DNA of 64,000 nt from Thalassia testudinum (lineage: Eukaryota > Streptophyta > Magnoliopsida > Alismatales > Hydrocharitaceae): positions 87,448,001 to 87,512,000 of the forward strand of contig JAZHRO010000063.1 of assembly GCA_037157565.1 (NCBI GenBank), given 5' to 3'. Shown here piece after piece: positions 44,759 through 56,913 of this stretch (positions are counted from its first letter, which is position 1; each line of letters starts with the position of its first letter). A program made the position numbers and the translations under genes. The notes under the pieces were generated by a model that was given only the letters and a program-made list of their open reading frames with translations, did not search any database and was not told where the DNA came from.

Positions 44759-46508
44759 TGATTAGCCCATAGTTGTGGGCTATTTAAGTATTTAAGTGCC
44801 TACACATTAGGTTAATTCTAACATTCATTTAGCATAAATTAGGATGTAAATAGATTAATTCATAGTTTTAATTTAATTACATAATCCAAACATTGCATTC
44901 ATATCTTAAGTGCATTTAGAATTAACTTAGAATAGCATTCATCTAATTAGACAACCAATTAGGTACATTGTTTTCATTAACATAGAAGTTGAGGGTCTGT
45001 ATATAAATGACCCTAATATTTTAACATTATTTTCTTTACTCTTCTCCTTGCAGGAACGGCTGGCTGCCGCTCCAACGTCGAACGGCCGCAATGAAGACCT
45101 ATTCAAGGGGGAGCGGATGTGGTGGATCTGGTCGGGCAGCTGATTTCAAACTTGTGCAGGCCACTACAAAAGGAGGAGGGAGGCAGCCGAGCTCGGGAGG
45201 CCTCCACCACCGACCCACCACTGTGCAGAGAGAACTTCTCTCTTCCACTCCAAACTGCCGGCCTCTACCGTGGTGGCGAGTCTCCACCACCGTGGGCGTG
45301 TGGTGTGACAGGCCACACCGCCATCCGGAGCTCGCCCGCATTACCGTGAGCACCTTAGCGTGCATCTCCTTCACCGTCGTCGCCGACCACCACCACCGAG
45401 CTACTGATTCAGCCACCCTTTCAGTAACTTAAGACGTCCGGGAAATTTCCCAGACGTCTGAAGCTACCCGCACGCCTCCACCCACTCTCCTACGTACCCA
45501 TCTACACTCCATCCACTCACCTCCAATACCCACGCCTTCCTCAGCCTGCTGCATCCTTCAAACGCACACGCGCCCATCAACCTTCAGCTCAACCGCGCCT
45601 GCACCCTCCAACCGCACCCGCTCTCCACGCGCCTGCAGCTCACACCATCTCCACACACTCACCGGCTGCAGCGCCCTCCTCCAACTGCCCTTGCAGACCT
45701 GCACAACCGAGCACGCCTCCGCCCGCGCCTGCCGCTTGCAAGCGCCATTCACCCGCGCCTGCAGAGCCCTTCACCCACGCGCCTGCACCCTCCAACAGTG
45801 ACTGCAGTCCACGCCATTCACCCCCGCGCCTGCAGAACCGCCAGCAGCGCCCTCCGCCCGCGCTTGCTGCAGCCTGCGCACCCCCACCAGCTGCAGCCGC
45901 ACCCGCTCAACCGCCTGCAGACCCGTCCTCCCACGCCTGCAGTGCCGTCAGCAGCAACACGCGAGCAGATCTCACGCCAACAGCCGCACAAGCTCACCGG
46001 CTGCAGCACCTCCGCCGGAGCTCGTCCGGCCACCTCCGGCCGCCGTGCGACTTGCCACCACCACCGATTCGAAGCCCTCAGTCCAATGGACCTCCTCCGA
46101 GCTTCCCACGCCCGGCCATCCGCTCCTCGTCGCGCAAGACAAAGGGGAAAAATTCCCCTGTTTTGCTACAGTAAACCATCAATTAGAAATTACATTTTAT
46201 GCCATTGTCACTTTTTAATGATATTTTATTGATTCTGCATTGCGGAAAATATCCTCTAGTTTCTCATAATTGCCATTTCAGCATTGTTTCTTGCTTAAAC
46301 CTTAATCTAAAGGCAATCTTGACTTGATTCTTGTCCAAACTAACTATGAACAAATGTTTCTAATTGGTGTGAATTTTAATACGTCATTGCCTCCCTGTGG
46401 ATACGACCCACTCCTCTGCGAGTGGTTATTTCTTGTTAAATATTGACTAGTCGATTTTTCCACCACATTAAACTACAAACGACTTTAAAGCGAAAGATCG
46501 ATCAGTCA
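44759..46508 (+). repeat. A1 3' LTR
   Basis: 1750 bp, nearly identical to the 5' LTR (roughly 9 differences in the first 430 bases). Palindrome copy at 45432-45459. Confidence 0.92.
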
Positions 46509-46513
46509 CCTAG
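46509..46513. repeat. Target-site duplication of A1, right copy
   Basis: CCTAG, identical to 38649-38653. Confidence 0.9.
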
Positions 46514-48336
46514 GATGTTGATGAGCTAATGATAAATCCCAATAACAAATGCTTGCACAACCAGGATGGGAATAAAATCTTCCCAGGTCACTAGAAGAGG
46601 TTCTAAAGGATAAACTGGCATAACAACCTTCAAAGCGGTAGGAGGAGGATGACAAGGATCCTCCAAAAGGAATGGGGAAGGAATGGTGCAGAGATAAACC
46701 CCAGGGAAATGGACTGACTAAAGAAATCATCAATCCATACTCGATACTCCATTACAGGAAATATTGGTTTGTTAAGCCCCCCAATCAGAACAAAAGTGAG
46801 CAAATCTCTAAGGCAAGGATCGTCTAGGGTGTCCAAGTTTTGAGGTTCCGGGATGGCCATAAGATCTAGGTTGGGTTTAATCAGCTTGGTGTCCATCCCT
46901 AACAATCTTTCCAAATCCTCAATTACATCCCTAGCATTCCTTGCACTATTGCAAGTATCTTCCTGTACTTCATCAGGAGTCAAAATTTTGCCTTCAAACA
47001 TAAGCGAATCAGAGGGTGACTTCGGAACAAATGAAGGTAGGTTGGAAGCAACAGTTCTAGGGATTATCCTATCAATGACATCTCCGAGTTCTTGTTCTTT
47101 ACTCAAATCTTCCTTGGAGTCTATATGTGAATCCACATAAATCTTAAAAGTTTCTTCCAAATTTTCCATCATTTCATCATGAGGAGAAATATCATCAATG
47201 GGTGTGCTAAAGAAACCTAATTTGGTCAAATTTGTGACATCCTCAGGGGCTAATTCTTCAAATAAGACATAATCACCCTTAGTGTCACTCCAAATCTTAA
47301 ATGTAGGTTCCTCATATAATTCGTCTTTCTCCTCATCATATGATTCATTATATACCTGAGGTCTAGAATCATTTAATATCTGAGCAGATCCCCTAGGGTA
47401 CTCTATCTGAGGTAAATGGTTTACACCGGTAACATCGGACTCCTCAGATAGGTCAATTTCTTGAGGGTTAGGTTCCCTAAGGATGGGCTTGAGTTCCATC
47501 TCTTGATCAGAAGGGAGGGTAGGATTAACAACTTGACTTCGACCCACTTCATCAAATGTCACAAAAATACTATCATCTGGGTCGAAGTCTTCCAATGGTA
47601 CCATCATTCCCTTCTTTTGACTCCAATATAATTCAGGTGGATACTCAACCTTATCATCATCTTCCTCAGGCTACCACCTTTCTTCATCAAATGCATAGCT
47701 ACTTTCATATATATCTTCCTCCCACTTAAGGCGTGGATCTCTCAAGGAAGTGTCATCTAATGGGGAGGTTTCAAAATCGATCCTTGAAAAGTAGCTATTC
47801 TCCCTTACATAATCGCCAAATTTTCCCTCCAACTTAAAGTGTAGCTCTCCCACTGGAGATGCATCAATTGTAGATGGGTGTACGTCATCCTCAATGGGGT
47901 AGATTGGGTGGCTAATTTCATCTCTTTCTTGTTGGCCTACTCTCAAAGATTCTCCTAACAATTCAATCATTTCGTTTTGCATTTTCTGTATTTCCATCTA
48001 CAAGGAGGAGAGGTCATTTCTATCATGAGAGAAGTCAGGCTCAGGCTTATAGTACCCAGGAGTGTCTATCCAACCATTATAATTATTCAGGGAGGGTGGG
48101 TTGGGTATTTCTATGGTGTGTGGGATATTAGGCAAAGCAAATCCTTCTCCTAGGTTCTGCTCACTGATTTGGGGCTTAACCAGGCCAATACTCCTATAAT
48201 AGAAGTAAAATGGATCCCAATGATTGTCATTATGTCCATCAAAGGATGGATCATCTCGATGTATGGGATCGAAGAGTGCAGAGTGGGGGTAAGGGTGTGG
48301 GCAAGATGTGAAAGGATGAAAATCAATGTGGTCCAT
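46514..48336 (-). pseudogene. A2 acidic ORF, unknown protein (broken)
   Basis: Same gene as in A1 and closely similar. Open from 48336 (MDHIDFHPFTSCPHP), TAG near 47998 in place of a Lys codon before MEIQKMQNEM, TAG near 47670 in place of the Gln of RWQPEE, then open 47607-46630. A 1-base deletion after DDFFSQSISLG (a run of five G is four here) moves it out of the A1 frame. The 3' end continues across the A1 insertion at 38653. Only three or four lesions in about 640 codons suggest the gene was intact until recently. Confidence 0.75.
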
Positions 48337-49634
48337 TCTAACTCACACCTCAATCAGAATTCCCCAAGCAAAACACAATCCAAAAAGGACTTTTTAGGTC
48401 TTTCCCAATTTAGGCTTTCGATTTTAAGTCAGATTGTAGGTGACAATATAATTTGTTCAATCAATTTACATGCTTATTGTCAACCTACGGCTCGCCTATG
48501 AACACCTAGTTGGAGCTTAGGTGTTCTTCCCTAAATCTCAAATGGTAGAGCAAGTCTAAAGATGGAAGATCGAGGGATGGAAGTAGGTCTAAGCCTTCCT
48601 TTGAAGCTGTGCTTTCGCGGTGCTTCTCAACTATCCCCAAAAATCCATGACAGGGTATCCCCCTCTTTAGAGTTACAAAACCTTTGATCTCAAGTTCTAA
48701 ACACTTCAAAATCCAACGATAAGAGGGCTCTTGTCCTAGTATTTCCAAACCTAAGGAGTGTCTAAAAGTGTGTCGTGGTGCAGGAGATATAAGTGTGCAT
48801 ACACCGCAAAAGATTTTTAATTTTGAATTGCACGTCAAGTTTGAAAATCAAATCCTTGGTTTTTAAAATGTCCCTCCTTTAATTAGTCCTTTTTCTAGAA
48901 AATATGTGACCACTTGTTAGATCTATTCAATGCAGATTAGGTGGTCTTGAAATTAGTCCAAATGCATTTGCATGACAGGTAGAAATGCAAAGTTAGAAGT
49001 GCATACCTAATTCTAGCATTCTTCATGCAATATGCAAGACAAGAATTAGATCTAGATGCTGCTCATTCAGTCCTAAATGATTCGACCTAAGGGCAAGTAG
49101 CTTTTAGTAGGTAGCTCATGTCTTTTTTTGTTTTAGTTTTTTTTTTTAGCTACTTATGCACAAGCAAATTAAAGGTAAACAATCCACAAAATAGATTAAA
49201 AACCTAAATATAAAGGAAAGGGAACAGGCTCCCAAAAATTACCCAACATGGGCCTAAAACAAAATCGGGAAACAAACCCCACAGCTATACCCCAGAATAA
49301 GGGTTTCAAACCAAATGTGCAATGAAAAATTAAGTCTAAAGTCTTAATCCTACTCTAATCAAATCAGTGACTAAATGTACAAAGATGATCGTCGCGTCCT
49401 CATCCTTCCCCTCCAAGCGATCAAATTCCTTGCAAGGTAGCTCGAACAATTTCTCCTCTGGCGACCTCAAGGGTCGCCTCTCACGATGGCTAGTGTGATT
49501 GCGAGTTGTAGAATGTGTGTCGCAGATTGTTGCACTCCCATCAAGAAAAAAAAATTCAGAGTTAAATATGATTCAAAATTTAAACCAATGTGAACGAATG
49601 AATGAATGAATGCGATTTAATTAAGCCTGTTGCA
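48337..49634 (-). other. A2 leader
   Basis: Homologous to the A1 and D leaders; carries the upstream ORF at 48506-48838. Otherwise noncoding. Confidence 0.7.
48506..48838 (-). CDS. 110-codon upstream ORF of A2, unknown
   Basis: Starts MTCNSKLKIFCG and ends HLRFREEHLSSN; same length as the A1 copy and about 86 percent identical by residue. Open, with no known domain. See 41155-41487. Confidence 0.4.
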   Translation of the reverse strand: MTCNSKLKIFCGVCTLISPAPRHTFRHSLGLEILGQEPSYRWILKCLELEIKGFVTLKRGIPCHGFLGIVEKHRESTASKEGLDLLPSLDLPSLDLLYHLRFREEHLSSN

Positions 49635-49652
49635 TCCACGGCAACGGCGCCA
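49635..49652 (-). other. Primer-binding site of A2 (tRNA-Asp)
   Basis: Minus strand TGGCGCCGTTGCCGTGGA; one mismatch from the tRNA-Asp complement, the best match in the window. Confidence 0.9.
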
Positions 49653-49654
49653 TT

Positions 49655-51590
49655 TGATAAGATGGTTTTCGCTTTCGAATTATGTTATTAGATGATTTGT
49701 CTTTTTAGTAACAAAGTGGTGGAAAATCGCTTAACAAAATAATTACAATAAAAATTAAACCACTCACAGAAGAGCGGGTCATATCCATAGGGAGGCAACA
49801 ACATTTCAACTCGCACTGGTTAAAAACATATGTTCACGGTTACTTTCGTCAAGAAATCAAGCCAAATCTGCCTTCAGATTAAGAAAACATCAAGAGAACA
49901 TGCTAAAATGGAATTTATGAGAAAGAGGGAGGTCACTTGTATAAATTAACCATAATATTTAATTAATAAATTAAAAAACAAAGAGTGGCAATGGCATGTG
50001 AATGTAAATACTAATTCGATAAGAAACAGACCATTTACTCCCTTTGTGCATGCAAAATGAGGAGGCCGCGGTCGGGTGTGCGGAGCTCGGAGGTGGTTGG
50101 CCACGATGAGGGCTACGCGTGGGTGCTGACGACGTGTCGAACGGCTGCCAGTGGTCTCGCTGGCGACGAGGAAGGCCAGCAATGGTGGCAGCAGCTCGTC
50201 GACATGGGCGGGTTGCTATCGGCCTTCAGAGGGTGTGGCCAAGTTTTTGAGGTCGAGGCGAGTTCATTGATGTTGGTGGCACGAAGCTCCGAGGCTAAAT
50301 GAGGCAGCTGCACGGAGGAAGACTATGATAACTTTGGGTTCTGTTCGGTCTGTTGGAGGAGAAGACAAAGAAGAGGACGGGCGAGTGCACGAGCGACGAC
50401 GCCAGCTGGAGTAGTGCATGCACCATGCACGCTGCTGGTGGCGCATGCCTACTGTGATGGAGGTGCAGCGAGTGTGAGGCAATGCTGTGAGTGGCAGGCA
50501 CTCGTGGAGGGGTGCGAACGGGGCTCACGCAGGCTAGTGGAGTGCAGGTGCGTGGCGAGACCTGCTGAAGGTGGCACACTGTTGCTGTTGGATATGAGAG
50601 AGCAGAGAGGAGAAGCATGCACTAATGGCCGTGCGTGGAAGGGGAAACACGGGTGTGCAGCGAGGAGTGCATGTGCTGGAGGTATGCGCGAGCAGCTGCT
50701 ACTCGTGCGGAGGTGCAGCGAGGAGATGTGCGCAGGCCGTGCGGGTGGAATGACTCTACTGCAGTTGGTGGAGTTGCTACGAGGAGGATGCAGGCAATGC
50801 TGATGCTGCGCGTAATGCGCAGGAGATGTGCATGCGTATGGCTGCGTGTGGCATGCGTGTGCGACGACCTGGATGGTTGCAAGGCGAGGGCATGGTATGT
50901 TGCAGGTGGTGGTGATGGGTTGGTTGAGTGTGTGAGGAACTGTGATGGAGTAGGTGAAGAAGAAGCACGGTGATGGAACGGTGGCAAGTCGTGCATCACT
51001 AGGTGCACTCACGGTAGGCGAGCTTCAAGGAGCTCGTAAATGGTGGCGACCAACTCCATCCTCTTAGTGTGGTGGTCTGCCACCCCACCGGCCCACGGTA
51101 CGATGGAGTTTGGCCATGGAGGCCCACGGTGGTGAAATGTTGCACGGGGGTGAAATGGGATGATGGCCTCCACGAGCTCGGCTGCCTCCTCCTCTCCCTT
51201 GTAGTCTCAGCTACCCCGACCAGATCCAACACACCCGCTCCTCCATGAATGGGGTCTTGAGTGCAGGTAGCTACGAAGATTGAATGCAGGTGGAGGAAGT
51301 GGAACGGTTGCCTGCGGGAAGAAGAATAATTAATAAAATGAAATATTTGGATTATTTATACACAAATCCTTAAGTTTTATGTTAATTAAAGTAATGCATG
51401 TAATGCACCTAATGCCATTCTAAGTCAATTTCAAATGCCTTTAGTTATGAATGCAATGCATGAATTATGTAATTAAATCAAAAATATGAATTAATCTATT
51501 TACATCCTAATGCATGCTAAATAAATGTTAGAATTAACTTATTGTCTAGGCACTTAAATACTTAAATAGCCCATAAATATGGGCTAATCA
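49655..51590 (-). repeat. A2 5' LTR
   Basis: 1936 bp; minus strand TGATTAGCCCATATTTATGG...CTTATCA. TATA at 51352-51360. GC-rich middle 50030-51310 with spurious ORFs on both strands. Confidence 0.85.
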
Positions 51591-51739
51591 ACTACTTTTT
51601 CTCTTTCTTTTTCTTGTCTTCTCTTTTATTTTTCAGTTCAAATTGACCTCTCCTTTCCTCCTATCTCCTCTCTCTCTTTCTTTTTTTTTTGAATGAAACC
51701 CTTCCATGAATTGATTTTCACACATTTTGCACTTTAATA

Positions 51740-51774
51740 CCCCCCCATGCCTAAGATTTGCAATGTACTCATTG
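51740..51774 (-). other. E internal hairpin plus polypurine tract
   Basis: Sense CAATG/AGTA/CATTG, then CAAATCTTAGGCATGGGGGGG. Confidence 0.7.
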
Positions 51775-52035
51775 TAAATTAGGTGGGTTCGAGTTCAATT
51801 CAGTTCGTACATTTTGAACAGATGGGTGGTGAACGGGTCGGAATGATTATTGCGAATGATTTCTAGCTCTGATACAAGTATCAAAGGTGGAGTCAACTAT
51901 TCTAATGGACGAACCCTAAAGTGCAATGTGATTTCAGCAAAGAGATTTGTCAGAAGGGTTTTGATTTTTTCAAATATGATGGGTTGCCTCCCATTAAGGG
52001 ACAAGTTTTACTCCATCAGTTAGGCACAATGAAGC

Positions 52036-52832
52036 TCAGGGAGAATGGAGATCAAAAGATACTGCAGCCAAATTCGAGTCGGTGAGTTCGAAGAATGGTT
52101 TGAGTCTCTAACTGTTCATGACAAAAGGTTCTGATTTGTGGCTGAGTTCATTGATTTCGACCACTCCATTTTCAAATACTCATCTTACAATGAATGGTCC
52201 AAACCATTTTGATTTGAGTTTTCCTAAGAAGAGCTTGAGTTAGGCATCAAAGAGTAATACTTTTTGACCAGGATGGAAAGATTTTCATGAAATGTGCCTG
52301 TCATGGAAGGCTTTCACCTGTTCTTTGTAGATTTGCAAGTTCTCATATGCGTCATTGCATAGTTCCTCGATCTCGCTCATTTGTAATCGACGGTGGATTC
52401 CAGCCTTCATAAGATCCAAATTGCACTTCCGTACTACCCAGTAGGCTTTGTGCTCTATTTCTATGGGGAGGTGACATGCCTTCCCGTACAAGTCTAAAGG
52501 GAGACATTCCTAACTGGGTAATATTGGTGGTCCTATAGGCCCACAATGCCTCCGAAAGGTGGGTTGACCAATCCTTCCTTTCAGGCCTAACAGTGATATG
52601 AATGATCTTCTTGATCTCCTGATTTAACAATTCAGCCAATCCATTAGTCTGGGGATGATAGGGAGACGAGATACGATGCGACACCCCTTGCTTTTTCATC
52701 AGGGACTGGAAGTGCACATTTGCGAAATGAGACCTGCCATCGCTAATGATAGCTTTTGGAACCCCAAATCTGGAAAAGATATTCTCCTGAATGAACCGAA
52801 GAATAACTCTATGGTCAATTGTTCTAGTGGGG
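52036..52832 (-). pseudogene. E integrase, C-terminal half (broken)
   Basis: From the C2 junction: DHRVILRFIQENIFSRFG, PKAIISDGRSHF (second catalytic Asp), then 52717 onward [20 protein letters not shown] with the Glu in LLNQEIKKI, WSTHLSEALWAYRTT and MSPFRLV. A frameshift near 52480, then YGKACHLPIEIEHKAYW and IEELCNDAYENLQIYKEQ (52491-52285). The C-terminal GPF-type module contains KLKSKWFGPFIV, with stops before and after it; ends near RLKPFFELTDS. The N-terminal zinc domain and first Asp lie beyond C2. Inactive. Confidence 0.85.
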
Positions 52833-55800
52833 TGATGAGAGACTCATCATGATCTCTAATTACCTCTAATTAACTAGTCTTCCTAGTTAATTAGCTAAGG
52901 TTGTGAATATATAAGGGTTAATTATAGAATAAGGGATATTTAGTAAAGGACCTTAAAATAAGTTAAAAATGGCATTTTATCATTCAATTAACAATATTAA
53001 CAATTTAATTAATAATTGGACTCGAAATCCTATTAATCATTCCTTTAATTAATAAGTTAAGTAACTTAAACTTAATGTAAACCTAGGTATATAATAACTT
53101 AAGTAATTTTACTTAATCTAATAAATTAACCTAAAAAGGTCAAAAATGTAAATTCAAGGTGAAAATATAATATTTACCTTATTTACTAATATATACAAAA
53201 AGTTGAAAAAGATCTAAGTTAAAATAAACCTTCAAAACCTGAGTTTACATTTTGGTCCTTAAAACTTATTGCAATCAGGTCCTTATTTCTCACACAGGTC
53301 CTTAAGTTTTATTGCATTTAAGTCCCTTTCCTTCTTCTTCTTCTTCTTCAGCTGAATGAATGACTAGCAACGGAGAGTCACGCCACCGCACAATCACCGC
53401 CTTGTCTACATCACTCTTCTTTATCCAAGCTCTTGCAGCTTACGCTCACCACCTCCTCTTGATCCACCAGTCTGGATTAACCGGAAATCCTAATTTTCAG
53501 TGGGAGATAACCACACCGTCATTGGAGATGACGTCAGAGGTTAAGCTCCTCAAGCTCCTTCTTCGGCCAGACCCCGCCACTCTCTTCGCCGCCAACTACT
53601 ATAAATACCCCCTTACCCCTCTGATTTAACTCAAGTTGGCTCCCTTCCCTCTTCTAACACTGTGGTCGACTTCGATAGGATATTCATCCAAAACTCTGGC
53701 GACTTTCCATCTCACTTCCGACCTCCTCCATCCATTATGATCAGCCGAGGAGATCCGCCGTGGTCTGCTGCGTCTCTGACACAGGTGCCAACCAAAGGAA
53801 TCCTCTGCTTCACATCAAATTCGCCTACCGAAGATCTTCCTCTCCACCCTCTGATTTCATCGTCCGCTATGAACCTTTGGCGGAACCCTATTGACCCCTT
53901 CGTCCAGGTAACAGTAGATTAGGAGTAGGAGTAGGAGTAGGATAGCTTAGTTAGTTAGATAGTTAGTTAGATTAGAAGCAATTTTAGAATTTCAATGTCA
54001 TCTTCCCTGACTCCGGTGAGCTCCTTGAGCTTGCCAGAGCCTTAATCTTGTCTTTTCAACTTGCTATCCACCTTCCTTTAACCCTCACGACCATTTCTTT
54101 CACACTTAATCACTTAATTGATCCCTTAATCACCTAAATCAACTTCACCGCCATCGACTACTGTCACTATCCATGGCGACAGTAGTGAGCTAATTCACCT
54201 CCACTGGGTCCATCATCATCTATCCATCACTTAGGGACCCTAATCGACACTATAATATGTATAATTACCACTTATAAATTAAACGCCCAATCTTACTTAA
54301 GCTCCTGAGCTCGCTGTCAATGGCAGCTCAGGAGTAGTTAAAATACTTAATTATATATATATTTATGGTTATTAATACTTGTTGACTTGTTTTAACCACT
54401 CAACTGAGTGGTAAAATAAGTCCTGAGCTTAATCCAAATCAGATTCTTGAAAAATGAAATTCATTGTCAAATCTTAATTCTTATGGACAAATGAAGAATT
54501 AATTGAGTTCTTGAGGTTCCTTGCAACCTCAGGAACCTTTTTAGATAAAAAATGGCACATTTTACCAATCTTTACGCAATTTACACATTTTCTGGACTCA
54601 CCGAAGCTCCGGCAAGCTCCGACGAGTCATTTTTGTTCTTAAGCTTGAGAAACTTGTTGAAAAGCTCCAAATCAATGATTTAATGATCACTGATTAATTT
54701 GTAGATGTTTAATTGAGGATTTAGTGTCTGGAGCTCAGATTGGGTCTTCATCTTCTCCAACTCTGGCAGAGTTGGAGAAGTCTATTAGTTGGTTTAAGTT
54801 GCGTTTAAGGTGTCTAGAAGCTTTAGTGCAGTGCACTGAAGCTATTCATGTCTTCAAATCACTATAATAATCTTTAAAATCCTTTGACGAACAAACACAT
54901 TTTGAAGCTCAAGCGACGAGCCTGAAACCCTAGAAATATTAGTTAGAACACCTATCTGAGAGGCCAAATGAATTCCTGAGGTTGAGAAGATCCTATTCGA
55001 GGACTTAATTTATTGGGAGAAGGCATTAAACAGAAAGTCAAATTTTTGTGCCTTCACAGTCAAACTGAGTCTGAGTATGGAGTTCTGAGCTTGAGCTGAG
55101 GAATTGATGAGATTAAATTATTTCTGAGATCTTGATGAATGATATTAGAGAGATTTAACTGAGCTCAGACCTGTATTTTGGTGAAAATTCAAACTCTGTC
55201 AATTTGGGTTATTTTTGAACCTAAACTGACAGCAGTGGTGTTTTGATGAAATTTGAACAGAATCCTGCCCAGATCAATTTGTTACAACCCTTAGAACTTG
55301 CTTAGATCAATCAGTAATGTTCTTAAGTGTATGTTTACCTATTTCAAGTTTGAAAATTTGAACTCTGAAGCTTTCAAAGAAGATTCAACCTTCTATACAC
55401 TTCCTAAAGCTTTAAGAGTTTCAAGATTCACTCCTGCAGCTACGGAATAATATTTAAAACCTATTCAGACCTTTAAATAAGAGAGATAAGTCCATATGCG
55501 GACTCTGTAGACATAAAAACAAATTCTAGGCATTTTAACCCATAGGAACCCCTTTATTTCACTCTTAAATTGAAGAGGAAAACATCCTCTTATCTTTAAA
55601 TTAACCCTGCAATCCTATAGAGTAACCTTAGATCTTTCCAACAAACTTTAAATCACTTGATTTGGAGCTCTGAGTAGGGAGTTATGATCGGTTGAAGTTG
55701 GGTCTGGAAGGGGGAACATAGTTCCACATCGGTAATTCATGAGCGTGCACATGGGAAAAAAAGTGATTTATTGCATAGGTCGTTCAGTCATCAGCACTCG

Positions 55801-56799
55801 GCGCATCGGTTACCTATCTGAGCATTTGAACCTATCTAAGCATATGCGTGTGTGTGTGCGAGCATGTGTGCCTGCGGGTGTGCGCCTGAGTTGGTGTGAG
55901 CGAGTGTGGCCCTGGGAGGGTGAGGCCTAGGAGGTCAGTTGAGCCGGGTTGGCTCAAGACTATGAACCAAAAAATAAACTGAAATCCAGCCTAATTGAAA
56001 TCAGGTGAGGACCGAGTAGGGTCTGGTCCCACCCTGGTCTTAGGGTGCTATGTATCCTCAAAAGGACATTGCAGCAAATTAAATAATTTTTGGTTAAAAA
56101 GGAAAATAAACTCGGTTCAGCTGAAGGATCAAAGGAAAAGAAGAGCCCATGGTTAAATGCTAAGTGTTGAACTGAAGGTTAAGAAAGCAAAGGAAAGAAA
56201 AGAGAACAGGCACTACTAAGGGAACTAAGAAAGAAGAAGAAAGCTAAGGGGAAGAAAATAAGAGGCTGGAAGAGAAGAAGAAGGCAGGAACAGAACAAAA
56301 GAAAGAGAGAAAAGAGTCGAGAATAAAAGAAGAGAGAGAAGAATAAGTAAAGAGAGGCTGAAGAAAAGAAGTTTTATTTCTTAATTGTAATAAGACATGT
56401 TTTAATAAAAGAACTCTTATTGCCTTAATTTCTTTTGAAATAAAATTGGAAAACTAACATGTTTACTTGTTAATAAAGTACATCTTTTGAGTAAATATGT
56501 TCTCTTATGGGATTTTGCATATTACTTCATTTTAATCAAATATTTTGGCAAAATTCTTGCTTTTATGATCAACTTAATTATACCTCCTAAACTTAAAAAG
56601 AAAATAAAAGATAATTGGTGAATTTAGAAAGAATTATACCTCCCAGTGAACGACCTGGACTCAACCAGTAAAAATTTCTAAAATGTTAGGTTAATTCGAC
56701 CCTATACTACACAACCAACACAATTTCGAGTTAACCTAAGTGACTTTTTCTACTCTTAATTAAGTAAAATTAACTTAATTACTGAGTGAGAGTTACGCA
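52833..56799 (+). repeat. C2 5' LTR
   Basis: Begins TGATGAGAGACTCATCA and is taken to end ...GTTACGCA, ten bases before PBS 1. The right end is inferred, since the 3' LTR leaves the window after about 1550 bases. The first about 1550 bases are roughly 96 percent identical to 62447-64000. At 53919-53941 a GGAGTA-type short repeat. U5-side sequence has no credible ORF. Confidence 0.75.
53599..53607 (+). promoter_or_regulatory. TATA box of C2 5' LTR
   Basis: CTATAAATA followed by CCCCC; conserved at 63216-63224 and in C1. Confidence 0.65.
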
Positions 56800-56808
56800 T
56801 AATTTTAA

Positions 56809-56913
56809 TGGCGCCATTGCCAGGGAGGTAACATTTTGCCTCATTTCACTCATCAAAATATTCCCTAGCTTTGCTTCATCTAAACATCATTTTAATGGTG
56901 CCGTTACCGGGGA
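56809..56913 (+). other. Two primer-binding sites of C2 (tRNA-Asp)
   Basis: TGGCGCCATTGCCAGGGA at 56809-56826 and TGGTGCCGTTACCGGGGA at 56896-56913, each two mismatches from the tRNA-Asp complement and each preceded by ATTTTAA. The surrounding about 87 bases look like a diverged tandem duplication. Confidence 0.75.

Larger units (their letters stand above)
38654..46508 (+). mobile_element. Element A1: complete non-autonomous Athila-like LTR retrotransposon
   Basis: 7855 bp, the only element with both LTRs, PBS, both polypurine tracts and target duplication inside the window. Order: 5' LTR, tRNA-Asp PBS, leader with 110-codon upstream ORF, 1.9-kb acidic ORF, internal polypurine tract, 3' noncoding region with triple repeat, 3' polypurine tract, 3' LTR. 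No gag capsid or pol domain. LTRs are about 97-98 percent alike by eye, so it is the youngest insertion that can be dated here. Confidence 0.92.
35325..51590 (-). mobile_element. Element A2: non-autonomous family A element, split by A1
   Basis: Minus strand, right to left: 5' LTR 51590-49655, PBS, leader with upstream ORF, acidic ORF, [A1 insertion 46508-38654], remainder of 3' noncoding region, polypurine tracts, 3' LTR 37251-35325. Without A1 the element is about 8.4 kb. LTRs are roughly 92 percent alike over a 400-base stretch compared by eye. No target duplication is found: left flank AATGC, right flank ACTAC, and the flanks come from different elements in opposite orientation. Confidence 0.8.
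51591..52832 (-). mobile_element. Element E: integrase end and 3' noncoding fragment
   Basis: Minus-strand remnant of an autonomous Athila-like element. Its 5' part is beyond C2 (outside the window) and its 3' end is cut by A2 at 51590/51591. Plus-strand pyrimidine runs at 51594-51690. Confidence 0.8.

Noticed and set aside
53360..53922. ORFs at the start of the C2 LTR that could look like a host gene exon
   Set aside because: Inside the LTR, broken in the C1 and C3 copies and overlapping the TATA region.
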